Of a stretch of 64,000 bases of DNA, positions 1 through 7,928 are shown piece after piece; positions within the stretch are counted from its first letter, which is position 1, and each line of letters opens with the position of its first letter. The stretch is from Micromonospora sp. LH3U1 (lineage in GTDB: Bacteria > Actinomycetota > Actinomycetes > Mycobacteriales > Micromonosporaceae): the NCBI RefSeq assembly GCF_028475105.1, contig NZ_CP116936.1:5641501-5705500 (forward strand). The letters run 5' to 3'. Under the pieces are notes generated by a model. The model did no database searches. It worked only from the letters and a program-made list of their open reading frames with translations, and was not told the DNA's origin. Both the position numbers and the translations under genes were made by a program.

Positions 1-368
1 ACGTCGCCGAACGGCTCGCGTTGCAGGCCACCGGTGTGCGACAGCAACCGGCGGATAATCAGCTCGCCGTGCGCCGGAAGGTCCAGGTGCCGGCCCACCG
101 GGTCGTCCAGGTCCAACAGCCCGTCGTCGCGGCACTGCAGGACCAGCACCGCGGTGAAGGTCTTGGTGACCGAGCCGATCCGGAACTGGGTGCCCGGCTC
201 CAGGGAGCTGTCGGTGCCGGTCGCACCGACGGTGCAACTCCAGAGCGGCCGGTCGGCTCGGTGCAGCGCCGCCGACACCGCAGGCACCCGGGCGTCGGCC
301 TGCACCCGCCGAACCAACCGGCCCAACCGCTCGTCCACGCGGGCGTCGGGCGTCGGACCTGCGTTCAC
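1..368 (-). CDS. Serine hydrolase / class C beta-lactamase family protein (N-terminal part, runs off the left edge)
   Basis: Only the first ~122 codons are in the window. The reading frame contains GSVTKTF at about residues 70-76, matching the SxxK nucleophile/base motif of penicillin-binding-protein-like and class C beta-lactamase hydrolases. It is followed by a region ending in RRLLSHTGGL, the typical 'LLSHTSGL' segment of this superfamily (Pfam Beta-lactamase). The GTG start at 366-368 overlaps the TGA stop of the upstream HIT gene (GTGA), so the two are probably translated as a coupled pair. The substrate cannot be inferred; the family includes esterases, D-aminopeptidases and carboxypeptidases besides beta-lactamases. 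No signal peptide is evident, so it may be cytoplasmic. Confidence 0.8.
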   Translation of the reverse strand, partial: MNAGPTPDARVDERLGRLVRRVQADARVPAVSAALHRADRPLWSCTVGATGTDSSLEPGTQFRIGSVTKTFTAVLVLQCRDDGLLDLDDPVGRHLDLPAHGELIIRRLLSHTGGLQREPFGD

Positions 369-724
369 GCCAGGTTCCGGGCGAGCATCGGGCCGAGCGG
401 CGCGCCACCGAGCAGGTGCGCGTGCACGTGGAACACCTCTTGCCCGCCGTACGCGCCGGTGTTGAACATCAGCCGGAAACCGTCGCCGAGCAGGCCCTCG
501 TCCTCGGCGACCGCGGCGGACGTCGCCAACACATCCGCAGCCAGCGCCGGGTCACCCTGGACGAGCGTGGCCACATCGGCGTAGTGCTCCTTCGGAATGA
601 CCAGCACGTGCACCGGCGCCTTCGGATCGATGTCGCGGAAGGCGAGCGTGGTGTCGGTCTCCCGAACCACGGTGGCCGGGATCTCCCCGGCGACGATGCG
701 GCAGAACAGGCAGTCGGATCCCAT
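365..724 (-). CDS. HIT family protein (histidine triad nucleotide-binding hydrolase)
   Basis: A 119-residue protein starting MGSDCLFCRIVAGEIP, with the N-terminal CxxC pair of HIT/HINT proteins and the histidine triad HVHAH near residues 99-103. These proteins hydrolyse nucleoside phosphoramidates or similar AMP adducts. The catalytic histidine is the middle member of the HxHxH triad, and the length is normal for the family. In many actinobacteria a HIT gene follows rsmE in the hrcA-dnaJ operon. Here rsmE and HIT are separated by a divergently read SDR gene, and HIT is coupled to the downstream serine hydrolase. A perfect hairpin lies 19 bases upstream of its ATG. Confidence 0.93.
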   Translation of the reverse strand: MGSDCLFCRIVAGEIPATVVRETDTTLAFRDIDPKAPVHVLVIPKEHYADVATLVQGDPALAADVLATSAAVAEDEGLLGDGFRLMFNTGAYGGQEVFHVHAHLLGGAPLGPMLARNLA

Positions 725-742
725 CGGGGCAGTGTAAGGACT

Positions 743-785
743 AACGGGCCGGGGGCGCTCCGGCGCAGCGCGCCCCCGGCCCGTT
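743..785. other. Perfect 16-bp inverted repeat between two divergent start codons
   Basis: Arms at 743-758 and 770-785 (AACGGGCCGGGGGCGC and its exact complement) enclose an 11-base loop. The repeat lies between the HIT start (724, minus) and the SDR start (810, plus). It looks like a terminator, but no gene ends here, so it would sit in the 5' leader or promoter of one or both genes. Operator, attenuator or 5' stabilising hairpin are all possible. Confidence 0.6.
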
Positions 786-809
786 CGCAGTGCCGCCGGC
801 TGGGGCAGG

Positions 810-1580
810 ATGGCCGGCATGACGGATCGGGCGGTACTCGTGACCGGGGCCTCGCGCGGAATCGGCCGGGCGGTGGCGACGGCGTTCGCGGCCAGCGGTG
901 ACCGGGTGGCAATCCACCACCGAGACTCCGCGGACGCGGCCGAGGAGCTGCGCGCGCAACTGCCCGGCGCCGGGCACGTGGTGGTCCGCGCCGACCTCAC
1001 CGATCCGGACGCGGTCCGGGCCATGGTGGACCGGGCCGCCGAGCTGCTCGGCGGGCTCGACGTGCTGGTCAACAACGCCGGGGTGTACGGCGACCGGGAC
1101 GACCCGCACCCGATCTTCGGCGCCTCCTACGAGCAGTGGCAGAAGCGCTGGCGGCAGGTGCTGGAGACCAACCTGACCGGCGCCGGCAACGTCACCTGGT
1201 GCGCTGCCCAGCACATGCGGGAACGCGGCGGGCGGATCGTCAACGTCTCGTCCCGCGGCGCGTTCCGGGGCGAGCCGGACCAGCCGGCGTACGGTGCCAG
1301 CAAGGCGGGGCTGAACGCACTGGGCCAGTCCCTCGCCGTGGCGCTCGCGCCGTACGGCATCGCGATCGCCACCGTCGCGCCGGGCTTCGTGGCGACCGAC
1401 ATGATCACCGAGCACCTGCGCGGCGAGCAGGGCGCGGCGATTCGGGCGCAGAGCCCGTTCGACCGGGTGGCCCGGCCGGAGGAGATCGCCGCCGCCATCC
1501 ACTGGCTGGCCTCGCCACAGGCCGAATGGGCCTCCGGTGCCATCGTCGACCTCAACGGCGCCTCCTACCTGCGCAGCTGA
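810..1580 (+). CDS. SDR family NAD(P)-dependent oxidoreductase
   Basis: A classical short-chain dehydrogenase/reductase of 256 residues. It has the Rossmann cofactor motif TGASRGIG (about residues 12-19), the structural NNAG motif (about 88-92), a catalytic serine in NVSSRG and the YxxxK pair in YGASK (Tyr161, Lys165). The C-terminal substrate loop is followed by WASGAIVDLNG, typical of FabG-like enzymes. A GGGGCAGG box just precedes the ATG at 810; a second in-frame ATG at 819 (MTDRAVLV) is equally possible. It is a single gene, read away from the HIT gene and convergent with rsmE. The substrate is unknown. Confidence 0.92.
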   Translation: MAGMTDRAVLVTGASRGIGRAVATAFAASGDRVAIHHRDSADAAEELRAQLPGAGHVVVRADLTDPDAVRAMVDRAAELLGGLDVLVNNAGVYGDRDDPHPIFGASYEQWQKRWRQVLETNLTGAGNVTWCAAQHMRERGGRIVNVSSRGAFRGEPDQPAYGASKAGLNALGQSLAVALAPYGIAIATVAPGFVATDMITEHLRGEQGAAIRAQSPFDRVARPEEIAAAIHWLASPQAEWASGAIVDLNGASYLRS

Positions 1581-1603
1581 CGCCCCCTCCCCGTCGCTGA
1601 ATT

Positions 1604-1673
1604 CCCCGTCGATCTAGGGCATAGCGTCGTTCCAAGAGATCCACTAGCAACGATATGCCCTAGATCGACGGGG
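1604..1673. repeat. Long inverted repeat with GATC-containing arms (intergenic hairpin element 1)
   Basis: Arms of 20 bases match perfectly: CCCCGTCGATCTAGGGCATA at 1604-1623 and its complement at 1654-1673, separated by 30 bases. It lies between the convergent SDR and rsmE genes and could act as a bidirectional terminator. Its unusually AT-rich arms and GATC resemble three other intergenic hairpins in this window (17625, 56707, 61080). Confidence 0.8.
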
Positions 1674-1707
1674 ACGGGCGGCGGGGACGGGCGGCGGGGA
1701 CGGGCGG
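1669..1707. repeat. Three perfect copies of a 13-bp G-rich tandem repeat
   Basis: The unit CGGGGACGGGCGG occurs at 1669-1681, 1682-1694 and 1695-1707, overlapping the right end of the inverted repeat and followed by further G-rich sequence up to the rsmE stop. No gene is seen in it. It looks like replication slippage of the repeat's outer edge. Confidence 0.75.
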
Positions 1708-1724
1708 GGGGCAGCGGGGGCGGG

Positions 1725-2459
1725 TTACCAGCGGCTGAGGCGGGTGGCTAGCACGCTGAGCGCCGCCACGCCGGCGGTGGAGGTGCGCAGCACGGCCGGG
1801 CCGAGCCGGACCGGTCGCCCGCCGGCCTCCCGGAAGGCGGTCAGCTCGGCCGGGTCGATGCCACCCTCGGGGCCGACCACCAGGACGATCTCACCGGCGG
1901 ACGGCAGCTCGGCGGTTGTCAGCCGTTCGTCGGCCTCCTCGTGCAGCACGAACCCGGCGGCGGCACCAGCGATCCGGCGGGCCACCGTGGCGGTGGACTC
2001 GTCCGGCGCACCGGCCACCACCGGCAGCCAGGGACGGCGAGCCTGCTTGGCGGCCTCACGGGCGGTGGCCACCCACTTCTCCCGGGCGCGTACGCCCCGG
2101 TCGCCCCGCCACTGGGTCACCGAGCGGGCGGCCGCCCAGGGCACGATCTCGTCGACCCCGACCTCGGTCATCGCCTGCACGGCCAGTTCGCCCCGGTCGC
2201 CCTTGGCGATGCCCTGCACGGTCACCAGACGGGGTACGGGTGCGTCCGCGTACCCCCGGGTGGTGATGGTCAGGTCCAGGCTGCCCCGGCCGACGGCGGT
2301 GACCACGGCGGCGGCCGTGCCGCCCCGGCCGTCGGCGAGCAGCAGCTCCTCGCCGACCCGCAGCCGCTGCACGGTTGCCGCGTGGTGCCCCTCCGGGCCG
2401 TCCAGGGTCAGCGCGTCGCTGGTGGGCAGCGCCTCGACCAGGAACAGCGGCGCCGACAC
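1725..2459 (-). CDS. rsmE: 16S rRNA (uracil(1498)-N(3))-methyltransferase RsmE
   Basis: A 244-residue SPOUT-class methyltransferase predicted to methylate U1498 of 16S rRNA using S-adenosylmethionine. It shows an N-terminal PUA-like part (FLVEALP... HHAATVQRLRVGEELLLADG) and the C-terminal trefoil-knot signature VLVVGPEGGIDPAE followed by RLGPAVLRTSTAG. The GTG start at 2459 (VSAPLFLVEAL) was chosen because it follows the dnaJ stop by a single base, as expected in the conserved hrcA-dnaJ-rsmE operon, and gives the normal family length. Alternative upstream starts would run into dnaJ. Confidence 0.95.
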   Translation of the reverse strand: MSAPLFLVEALPTSDALTLDGPEGHHAATVQRLRVGEELLLADGRGGTAAAVVTAVGRGSLDLTITTRGYADAPVPRLVTVQGIAKGDRGELAVQAMTEVGVDEIVPWAAARSVTQWRGDRGVRAREKWVATAREAAKQARRPWLPVVAGAPDESTATVARRIAGAAAGFVLHEEADERLTTAELPSAGEIVLVVGPEGGIDPAELTAFREAGGRPVRLGPAVLRTSTAGVAALSVLATRLSRW

Positions 2460-2460
2460 C

Positions 2461-3605
2461 TCAGGCGTGCCCGTTGAACGCGTCGCGCATCCGGGAGAAG
2501 AAGCCGCCCTGCTTGGACAGCTCGGCGACCTCTTCACCGCGGGTCTTGGCGAAGTCCCGCAGCATCTTCTCCTGGTCCGGGTCGAGCTTGGTCGGCGTCC
2601 GCACGTCCAGGTGCACGTAGAGGTCACCCCGGCCGGTGCCGCGCAGGTGCGGCACGCCCCGGGCGCGCAGTCGCAGCGTGCTGGCCGGCTGGGTGCCGGC
2701 CTTGACGTCGAGCGTCTCCTCGCTGTCCAGGGTCTTGATGGTCAGCCGGGTGCCGAGCGCCGCCGCGGTCATCGGAACGGTGACGCGGCAGTGCAGGTCG
2801 TCGCCCTTGCGGGAGTACACGTCGTGCGGCCGCTCGTGGATCTCCACGTAGAGGTCGCCGGCGGTGCCGCCACCCGGGCCCACCTCGCCCTGCTGGGCCA
2901 GCCGGATCCGCATGCCGTCCTCGACGCCGGCCGGGATCTTGACGGTCAGTGAGCGGCGGGTGCGCACCCGGCCGTCCCCGGCGCAGGTGGGGCAGGGGTG
3001 CGGGATGGTGGTGCCGTAGCCCTGGCACACGGTGCACGGCCGGGCGGAGACCACCTGGCCGAGGAAGGTGCGCTGCACCGATTGCACCTCGCCCCGACCG
3101 GCGCACGCCTCGCAGGTCGCCAGGTGGGTGCCGGCGGCCGTGCCGGCGCCGGAACAGGTGGTGCAGAGCACCGCGGTGTCGACGGTGATCGGCGCTTCGA
3201 CGCCGAACGCCGTCTCGTGCAGGTCGAGCTCAAGCCGCAGGATCGCGTCCGCGCCCGGACGGGTGCGCGGACGGGGCCACGGGCGCCGCCCGCCGCGCCT
3301 CCGAAGAACGCGTCCATGATGTCCTGGAAACCGACGAACGGACCGGCTCCGCCGGGGCCGCCCGGGCCGCCGGCACCGCCGCCACCGGGTGCGAGCGGGT
3401 CGCCACCCAGGTCGACGATCTGCCGCTTCCGGTCGTCCGAGAGGACCTCGTACGCGGCGTTGATGTCCTTGAACTTCTCCTGAGCCTCCGGGTCCGGATT
3501 GACGTCCGGATGGAACTGGCGCGCCAGCTTGCGGTAGGCGCGCTTGATCTCGTCATCGGAGGCTTCTCGGCTCACACCGAGAATGCCGTAGTAGTCCCTG
3601 GCCAC
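2461..3605 (-). pseudogene. dnaJ: Molecular chaperone DnaJ (hrcA-linked paralogue), interrupted by an apparent one-base deletion
   Basis: Co-chaperone stimulating DnaK ATP hydrolysis. The N-terminal part begins ARDYYGILGVSREAS, carries the J-domain HPD motif and a Gly-rich linker, and ends in FFGGAAGGARGP. The rest lies in another frame: four zinc-binding CxxCxGxG repeats (CTTCSGAG, CEACAGRG, CTVCQGYG, CPTCAGDG) and the C-terminal substrate-binding domain. One extra C in the run at about 3273-3278 would restore GARGPRPRTRPGADAILRLELDL across the junction, exactly the expected family sequence. The GTG at 3605 is preceded by GAGGA; an in-frame ATG at 3623 is possible. The gene is probably intact in the organism and broken here by a sequence error, but a true frameshift cannot be excluded. 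Confidence 0.88.
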
Positions 3606-3679
3606 TGCGTTCCGTGTCCTCATGTTCGTCTCGCGTTGCGCCGATCCGGCGGCAGCAGCCGGCCGTCGGCCCTGACTGA

Positions 3680-4702
3680 TCAGTTCTGGGCCAGCAACTC
3701 GCCCACGTAGCGTGCCACGGCGCGCACCGTGGCGATGGTGCCGGGGTAGTCCATCCGGGTGGGCCCCAGCACCCCCAGGCCGCCGACGATGGTGGCGCCC
3801 GGGCCGTACCCGGTGCTGACCACGGAGGCGGCCCGCAGGTTGTCGAACTCGTTCTCGTCGCCGATCAGCACCCGGGTCGTGCTCGGCTCGGTCTCGCCGA
3901 TGAGCTTGAGGAGCACGACCTCCTCCTCCAGCGCCTCGAGGATCGGCCGCAGGGAGCCTTGGAAGTCGAGCAGGCCACCTCGGGTGAGGTTGGCGGTGCC
4001 GGCCAGCGCGATGCGCTCCTCGTGCCGCTCGACGAGCGTCTCCAGGAGCACCGTGGCGAGTGTGGTCATCGCCGGACGCAGCTCGGCGGCTGCCTCCTCG
4101 ACCAGCGCCTGCACCAACGGCGGCGTATCGGACAGCCGGGCGCCGGCGAGCTTTTCGTTGACCAGCCGACGCAGGTCGGTGACGTCGTCGACGGGCACCG
4201 GCCCGGGCAGCTCCACCAGCCGCTGCTCCACGCGCCCGGTGTCAGCGATCATGACGAGCATCAGCCGGGTGGTGGAGATCGGCACCAGCTCCAGGTGACG
4301 CACCGAGGAGCGGGCCAGGCTCGGGTACTGCACGACGGCCACCTGCCGGGTCAGCTGAGCGAGCAGGCGTACGGTGCGGTGCACGACGTCGTCGAGGTCG
4401 ACCGCGCCGACCAGGAAACGCTCGATGGCCCGGCGCTCGGCCGGGCTGAGCGGCTTGACCCGGGACAACCGGTCGACGAAGAGCCGGTAGCCACGGTCGG
4501 TGGGCACCCGGCCGGCACTGGTGTGCGGCTGCCGGATGTAGCCCTCCTCCTCCAGCACGGCCATGTCGTTGCGGACCGTGGCCGGGGAGACCCCGAGTTG
4601 GTGCCGCTCGACCAGCGCCTTGCTGCCGACCGGCTCCTGGGTGGAGACGTAGTCCTCGACGATCGCGCGGAGCACGGCGAGTTTCCGGTCGTCGAGACCC
4701 AT
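3680..4702 (-). CDS. hrcA: Heat-inducible transcriptional repressor HrcA
   Basis: A 340-residue repressor that binds CIRCE operators and shuts off chaperone genes at normal temperature. It starts MGLDDRKLAVLRAIVEDYV, has the N-terminal winged-helix DNA-binding region (GVSPATVRNDMAVLEEEGYI, HTSAGRVPTDRGYR) and the C-terminal GAF-like dimerisation region with GPTRMDYPGTIATVR. The ATG at 4702 follows a strong AGGAGG. dnaJ lies 74 bases downstream, and a CIRCE operator 56 bases upstream indicates autoregulation of the hrcA-dnaJ unit. Confidence 0.97.
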   Translation of the reverse strand: MGLDDRKLAVLRAIVEDYVSTQEPVGSKALVERHQLGVSPATVRNDMAVLEEEGYIRQPHTSAGRVPTDRGYRLFVDRLSRVKPLSPAERRAIERFLVGAVDLDDVVHRTVRLLAQLTRQVAVVQYPSLARSSVRHLELVPISTTRLMLVMIADTGRVEQRLVELPGPVPVDDVTDLRRLVNEKLAGARLSDTPPLVQALVEEAAAELRPAMTTLATVLLETLVERHEERIALAGTANLTRGGLLDFQGSLRPILEALEEEVVLLKLIGETEPSTTRVLIGDENEFDNLRAASVVSTGYGPGATIVGGLGVLGPTRMDYPGTIATVRAVARYVGELLAQN

Positions 4703-4758
4703 CCTCCGCACCTCCTGTCGCACGTCGGCTGCCGGCGCCGTGGGCCGGCCGGGCCGTC

Positions 4759-4785
4759 CTGGCACTCGACTGTAGCGAGTGCCAG
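4759..4785. promoter_or_regulatory. CIRCE operator (HrcA binding site)
   Basis: CTGGCACTC at 4759-4767 and GAGTGCCAG at 4777-4785 form a perfect 9-bp inverted repeat with a 9-base spacer, the CIRCE architecture (consensus TTAGCACTC-N9-GAGTGCTAA). It lies upstream of hrcA and is the expected HrcA autoregulatory site. The divergent DUF4870 gene starts 143 bases away and might also be affected. Confidence 0.95.
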
Positions 4786-4927
4786 TCTACGTCGGCGCAC
4801 CCGCCAGCGCGATGATCAACGGTGGCTCGTCGGTGCGGCCCCCGCCACCCGGCTGGGCCGATCGGCCCACACTGCCGGTCGGTGTCGCTCTGGTGCGGCG
4901 TTGCCACTGGCCCCTACCGTGACACCC

Positions 4928-5590
4928 ATGACTGAACCTCCTCGCCCTCCCGGAGCGGGTGACCCCGGCAACTACCCGCCGGAGCCGACCTCTCCGGGCC
5001 CGTTCCCTTCGGCCGAGCCACCCACCGCACCACTGTCCGGGGCACCCGGCCCGGGCGGCTATCCCCCGGCCGGTGGCTATCCGCCGCCCACCGGTGACCA
5101 ACCGCCGTCAGGTGGCTACCCTCCGGCGGGTGGCTATCCCCCGGCCGGGGGCTATCCGCCGCCCGGGGGCTATCCGCCGCCCGGGGGCTACCCCCCGGCT
5201 GGCGGCTATCCGACCGGTGGCGCCTACGGCGGCCCCGGCGGCGGCTACGCCAACAACGAGGACAAGACCTGGGCACTGGTCGCCCACTTCGGCGGCGCCC
5301 TCGGCGCGCTGATCAGCTTTGGTCCTCTGGGCTTCGTCGCCCCGCTCATCGCCTACCTGGCCCGCGGCAACCAGTCGCCGGCCGTCCGGGCGCACGCCCT
5401 GGCCGCCCTGAACTTCCAGATCCTCTGGTCGATCATCGCGTTCGTGCTGCTCTTCGTGAGCTGGTGCCTGCTCTTCCTGCCCAGCATCGCCGTTGTGGTG
5501 ATCCAGATCCTGTTCGGGATCATCGCGGGCATGAAGGCCAACGAGGGTGCCCCCTACCGCTACCCCATGTCGGCCAGCTTCATCAAGTGA
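4928..5590 (+). CDS. DUF4870 domain-containing membrane protein with GGYPP-repeat N-terminus
   Basis: A 220-residue protein. Residues ~1-110 are disordered and Pro/Gly/Tyr-rich, with about ten GGYPP/GGYPPP repeats. From residue ~112 a DUF4870-type domain begins (NNEDKTWALVAHFGGALGAL) with three hydrophobic segments and a short conserved tail (IIAGMKANEGAPYRYP). The family (Tic20-like fold) has no firm biochemical role. Repetitive Tyr/Pro/Gly tails in actinobacterial membrane proteins are often cytoplasmic and phosphorylated or condensate-forming, which is only inference here. It is divergent from hrcA and convergent with hemW. Confidence 0.88.
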   Translation: MTEPPRPPGAGDPGNYPPEPTSPGPFPSAEPPTAPLSGAPGPGGYPPAGGYPPPTGDQPPSGGYPPAGGYPPAGGYPPPGGYPPPGGYPPAGGYPTGGAYGGPGGGYANNEDKTWALVAHFGGALGALISFGPLGFVAPLIAYLARGNQSPAVRAHALAALNFQILWSIIAFVLLFVSWCLLFLPSIAVVVIQILFGIIAGMKANEGAPYRYPMSASFIK

Positions 5591-5624
5591 GCCAGCCGGC
5601 CGCTCCCCCGGCCGGCCCGTCGCA

Positions 5625-5651
5625 CCCGCTGCCCCGTTCCGGGGCAGCGGG
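5625..5651. terminator. Hairpin terminator between convergent DUF4870 and hemW genes
   Basis: CCCGCTGCCCC (5625-5635) and GGGGCAGCGGG (5641-5651) pair perfectly around a 5-base loop, 35 bases after the DUF4870 stop and just past the hemW stop. No clear T-run follows, as is common in high-GC actinobacteria. Confidence 0.7.
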
Positions 5652-5656
5652 CCCGC

Positions 5657-6880
5657 TCAGGGCAGCAGGTCGCGGACGACCGCGTCGGCGAGCAGCCGCC
5701 CGCGCAGGGTCAGCACCGCCCGGCCGGCCGCGTACGCCTCGGCGTCCAGCAGGCCGTCGGCCAGCGCCCGCTCGGCACCGACCCGGCCGGTGGCGTCGAG
5801 CACCGCCAACGGCAGGCCGCTCGCGAGCCGCAGCCGCAGCATCACGTCCTCCATGTGCCCCTCGTCGACCGTGAGCACCTCCCGGGCCAGGCCGGGAGAC
5901 GCGCCCGCGGCCAGCCGCTGGGCGTACGCCGAGGGGTGTTTGACGTTCCACCAGCGGACCCCGCCGACGTGGCTGTGCGCCCCCGGCCCCAGCCCCCACC
6001 AGTCCGCGCCGGTCCAGTAGAGCAGGTTGTGCCGGCACCGGGCCTCGTCGGTGCGAGCCCAGTTGGAGACCTCGTACCAGGACAGGCCGGCCGCGTCGAG
6101 GGCGGCCTCGGCGGCCAGGTAGCGGTCCGCTGCCACGTCATCACTGGGGTACGCCAGCTCGCCGCGCCGCATCCGGGCGGCCAACCGGGTGCCGTCCTCG
6201 ACGATCAGGGCGTACGCGCTGACGTGGTCCACCCCAGCGGCGACGACCTGGTCCAGCGAAGCGGCGAAGTCCTCGGCCCGCTCCCCCGGTGTCCCGTAGA
6301 TGAGGTCCAGGTTGATGTGCTCGAAGCCGGCGTCCCGCGCCTCCAGTGCGGCGGCGGTGGCTCGTCCGGCGCTGTGCTTGCGGTCCAGGATCGCCAACAC
6401 CCCCGGGGAGGCGGACTGCATGCCGAGCGAGATCCGGGTGTAGCCGGCGGCCCGCAGCCGTTTCAACGATTCCGGGGTGACCGATTCCGGGTTGGCCTCG
6501 GTGGTCACCTCGGCGTCGGCGGCCAGCCCCCAGGTGCGGTCGATGCCGTCGAGGATGCGGGCCAGGTCGTCGGCGGGGAGCAACGTGGGCGTGCCGCCGC
6601 CGACGAACACGGTGTCGACCTGGGGCGGCGGGCTGTCGCCGAGCACCCGGGACGCGAGTGCAAGCTCGGCGAGGACGGTGTCGGCGTACCCCTCGCGGCT
6701 GGCGCCGCCGCCCAACTCGGCCGCCGTGTAGGTGTTGAAGTCGCAGTAGCCGCAGCGGCTGGCGCAGAACGGGACGTGCACGTACACGCCGAAGCCGCGC
6801 GCGCCGACCGCCGCGGTGGCGGTAGCGGGCAGCGATCCGTCGACGGGGACGGTCTCACCATCTGGAAGGACGCCGGGCAT
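5657..6880 (-). CDS. hemW: Radical SAM family heme chaperone HemW
   Basis: A 407-residue radical-SAM protein related to oxygen-independent coproporphyrinogen III oxidase; HemW binds haem and delivers it to client proteins. The cluster motif reads PFCASRCGYCDFNTY (CxxxCxxC with the F of HemW/HemN). It is followed by FVGGGTPTLLPADDL, the SAM-binding region EANPESVTPES, SLGMQSASPGVL and the HemN C-terminal wing GLGPGAHSHVGG. The ATG at 6880 (MPGVLPDGETV) lies 19 bases from the divergently read enoyl-CoA hydratase start. The gene is normally near lepA; here about 10 kb of accessory DNA separates them. Confidence 0.94.
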   Translation of the reverse strand: MPGVLPDGETVPVDGSLPATATAAVGARGFGVYVHVPFCASRCGYCDFNTYTAAELGGGASREGYADTVLAELALASRVLGDSPPPQVDTVFVGGGTPTLLPADDLARILDGIDRTWGLAADAEVTTEANPESVTPESLKRLRAAGYTRISLGMQSASPGVLAILDRKHSAGRATAAALEARDAGFEHINLDLIYGTPGERAEDFAASLDQVVAAGVDHVSAYALIVEDGTRLAARMRRGELAYPSDDVAADRYLAAEAALDAAGLSWYEVSNWARTDEARCRHNLLYWTGADWWGLGPGAHSHVGGVRWWNVKHPSAYAQRLAAGASPGLAREVLTVDEGHMEDVMLRLRLASGLPLAVLDATGRVGAERALADGLLDAEAYAAGRAVLTLRGRLLADAVVRDLLP

Positions 6881-6899
6881 GGCCACTAGTGTGCCCGGC

Positions 6900-7709
6900 A
6901 TGACCTCTCCCGACGTCCTCGTGCGGGTCGCCACGGCCCGCGGGGTGACCACCCTCACCCTGGACAGCCCACACAACCGCAACGCGCTCTCCACCGGTCT
7001 GATGACCCAACTGCTGGCCGGGCTGGCCGACGCGGTCGCCGACGAGGCGGTCCGAGTGATCGTGCTCGACCACACCGGCCCGGTCTTCTGCTCGGGTGCG
7101 GACCTCAAAGAGACCGCCATGGCGTACGCCAGCGGGACGGTGCCGGCCGGGATGCTGGGCGACGTGCTCGCCGCGCTCTGGGACTGCCCGAAGCCGGTGC
7201 TGGCCCGGGTGGCCGGGCCGGCGCGGGCCGGTGGGCTGGGTCTGATCGCCGCCGCCGACCTGGCGGTCTGCGCCGATCAGGCGACGTTCGCGTTCACCGA
7301 GGTGCGGATCGGGGTGATCCCGGCGGTGATCTCGGCGACGGTGCTGCCCCGCCTGCACCCCCGCGCCGCCGCCGAGCTGTACCTCACCGGGAACACCTTC
7401 GATGGGCGGCGGGCCGCCGAGATCGGCCTGGTCACCGCCGCCGTGCCGGCGGACGAGCTGGACGCGGCGGTGCAGCGGTACTGCGACTCACTGGTGCGGG
7501 GCGGGCCCGGCGCGTTGGCCGGCGCGAAGGAGTTGCTGCGCCGGCCGGGCACCGCCGAGCTGCGGGACGACCTGGCTCGGCTGTCCGCCCTCTCGACCGG
7601 CTACTTCCTGTCCGACGAGGGGCGCGAAGGGGTCATGGCGTTCCGGGAGAAGAGATTGGCTCAATGGGTGCCCGCTCTGGACGGCGGTTCCAGCGACCAG
7701 GCCGGCTAG
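6900..7709 (+). CDS. Enoyl-CoA hydratase/isomerase (crotonase) family protein
   Basis: A 269-residue crotonase-fold protein. It has the substrate/CoA-binding region HNRNALSTGLM, the first oxyanion segment FCSGADLKE and the second GGLGLIAAADLAVCADQATFAFTEVRIGVIPA. These match enoyl-CoA hydratases and methylglutaconyl-CoA hydratases acting in fatty-acid or branched-chain amino-acid breakdown. The usual GG of the second oxyanion loop is GPARAGGLG, within family variation. The ATG at 6900 is only 19 bases from the divergent hemW start. No other beta-oxidation gene is near, so the exact substrate is open. Confidence 0.9.
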   Translation: MTSPDVLVRVATARGVTTLTLDSPHNRNALSTGLMTQLLAGLADAVADEAVRVIVLDHTGPVFCSGADLKETAMAYASGTVPAGMLGDVLAALWDCPKPVLARVAGPARAGGLGLIAAADLAVCADQATFAFTEVRIGVIPAVISATVLPRLHPRAAAELYLTGNTFDGRRAAEIGLVTAAVPADELDAAVQRYCDSLVRGGPGALAGAKELLRRPGTAELRDDLARLSALSTGYFLSDEGREGVMAFREKRLAQWVPALDGGSSDQAG

Positions 7710-7928
7710 GCACGGGCCACCGGATTGAAACGGGTGACCGCCGGGACGCCGCCTCGGGCGACAAGGCGACACGGCAGGTGAGATCACGACCAGAGCGGGA
7801 ACGTCGCCAACCGGTACGCGACAGCGGAGCCGACCCCGAACCGGCCAAGCCGGACCCGAATCACTCGGACGACTCGGAGAGGGCCAGCGGGGACGTACGC
7901 TTGTCGGACTGTCGATCTGGGGGTGTGA

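Noticed and set aside
5042..5220. Repeat array in the DUF4870 gene as a CRISPR or DNA repeat element
   Set aside because: The repeats are codon-level GGYPP units inside an open reading frame with synonymous variation, so they are protein repeats.
7710..7928. Short minus-strand open frame between the crotonase gene and the membrane-anchored protein
   Set aside because: Arg/Pro/Ser-rich translation typical of chance frames in high-GC DNA; no start signal.
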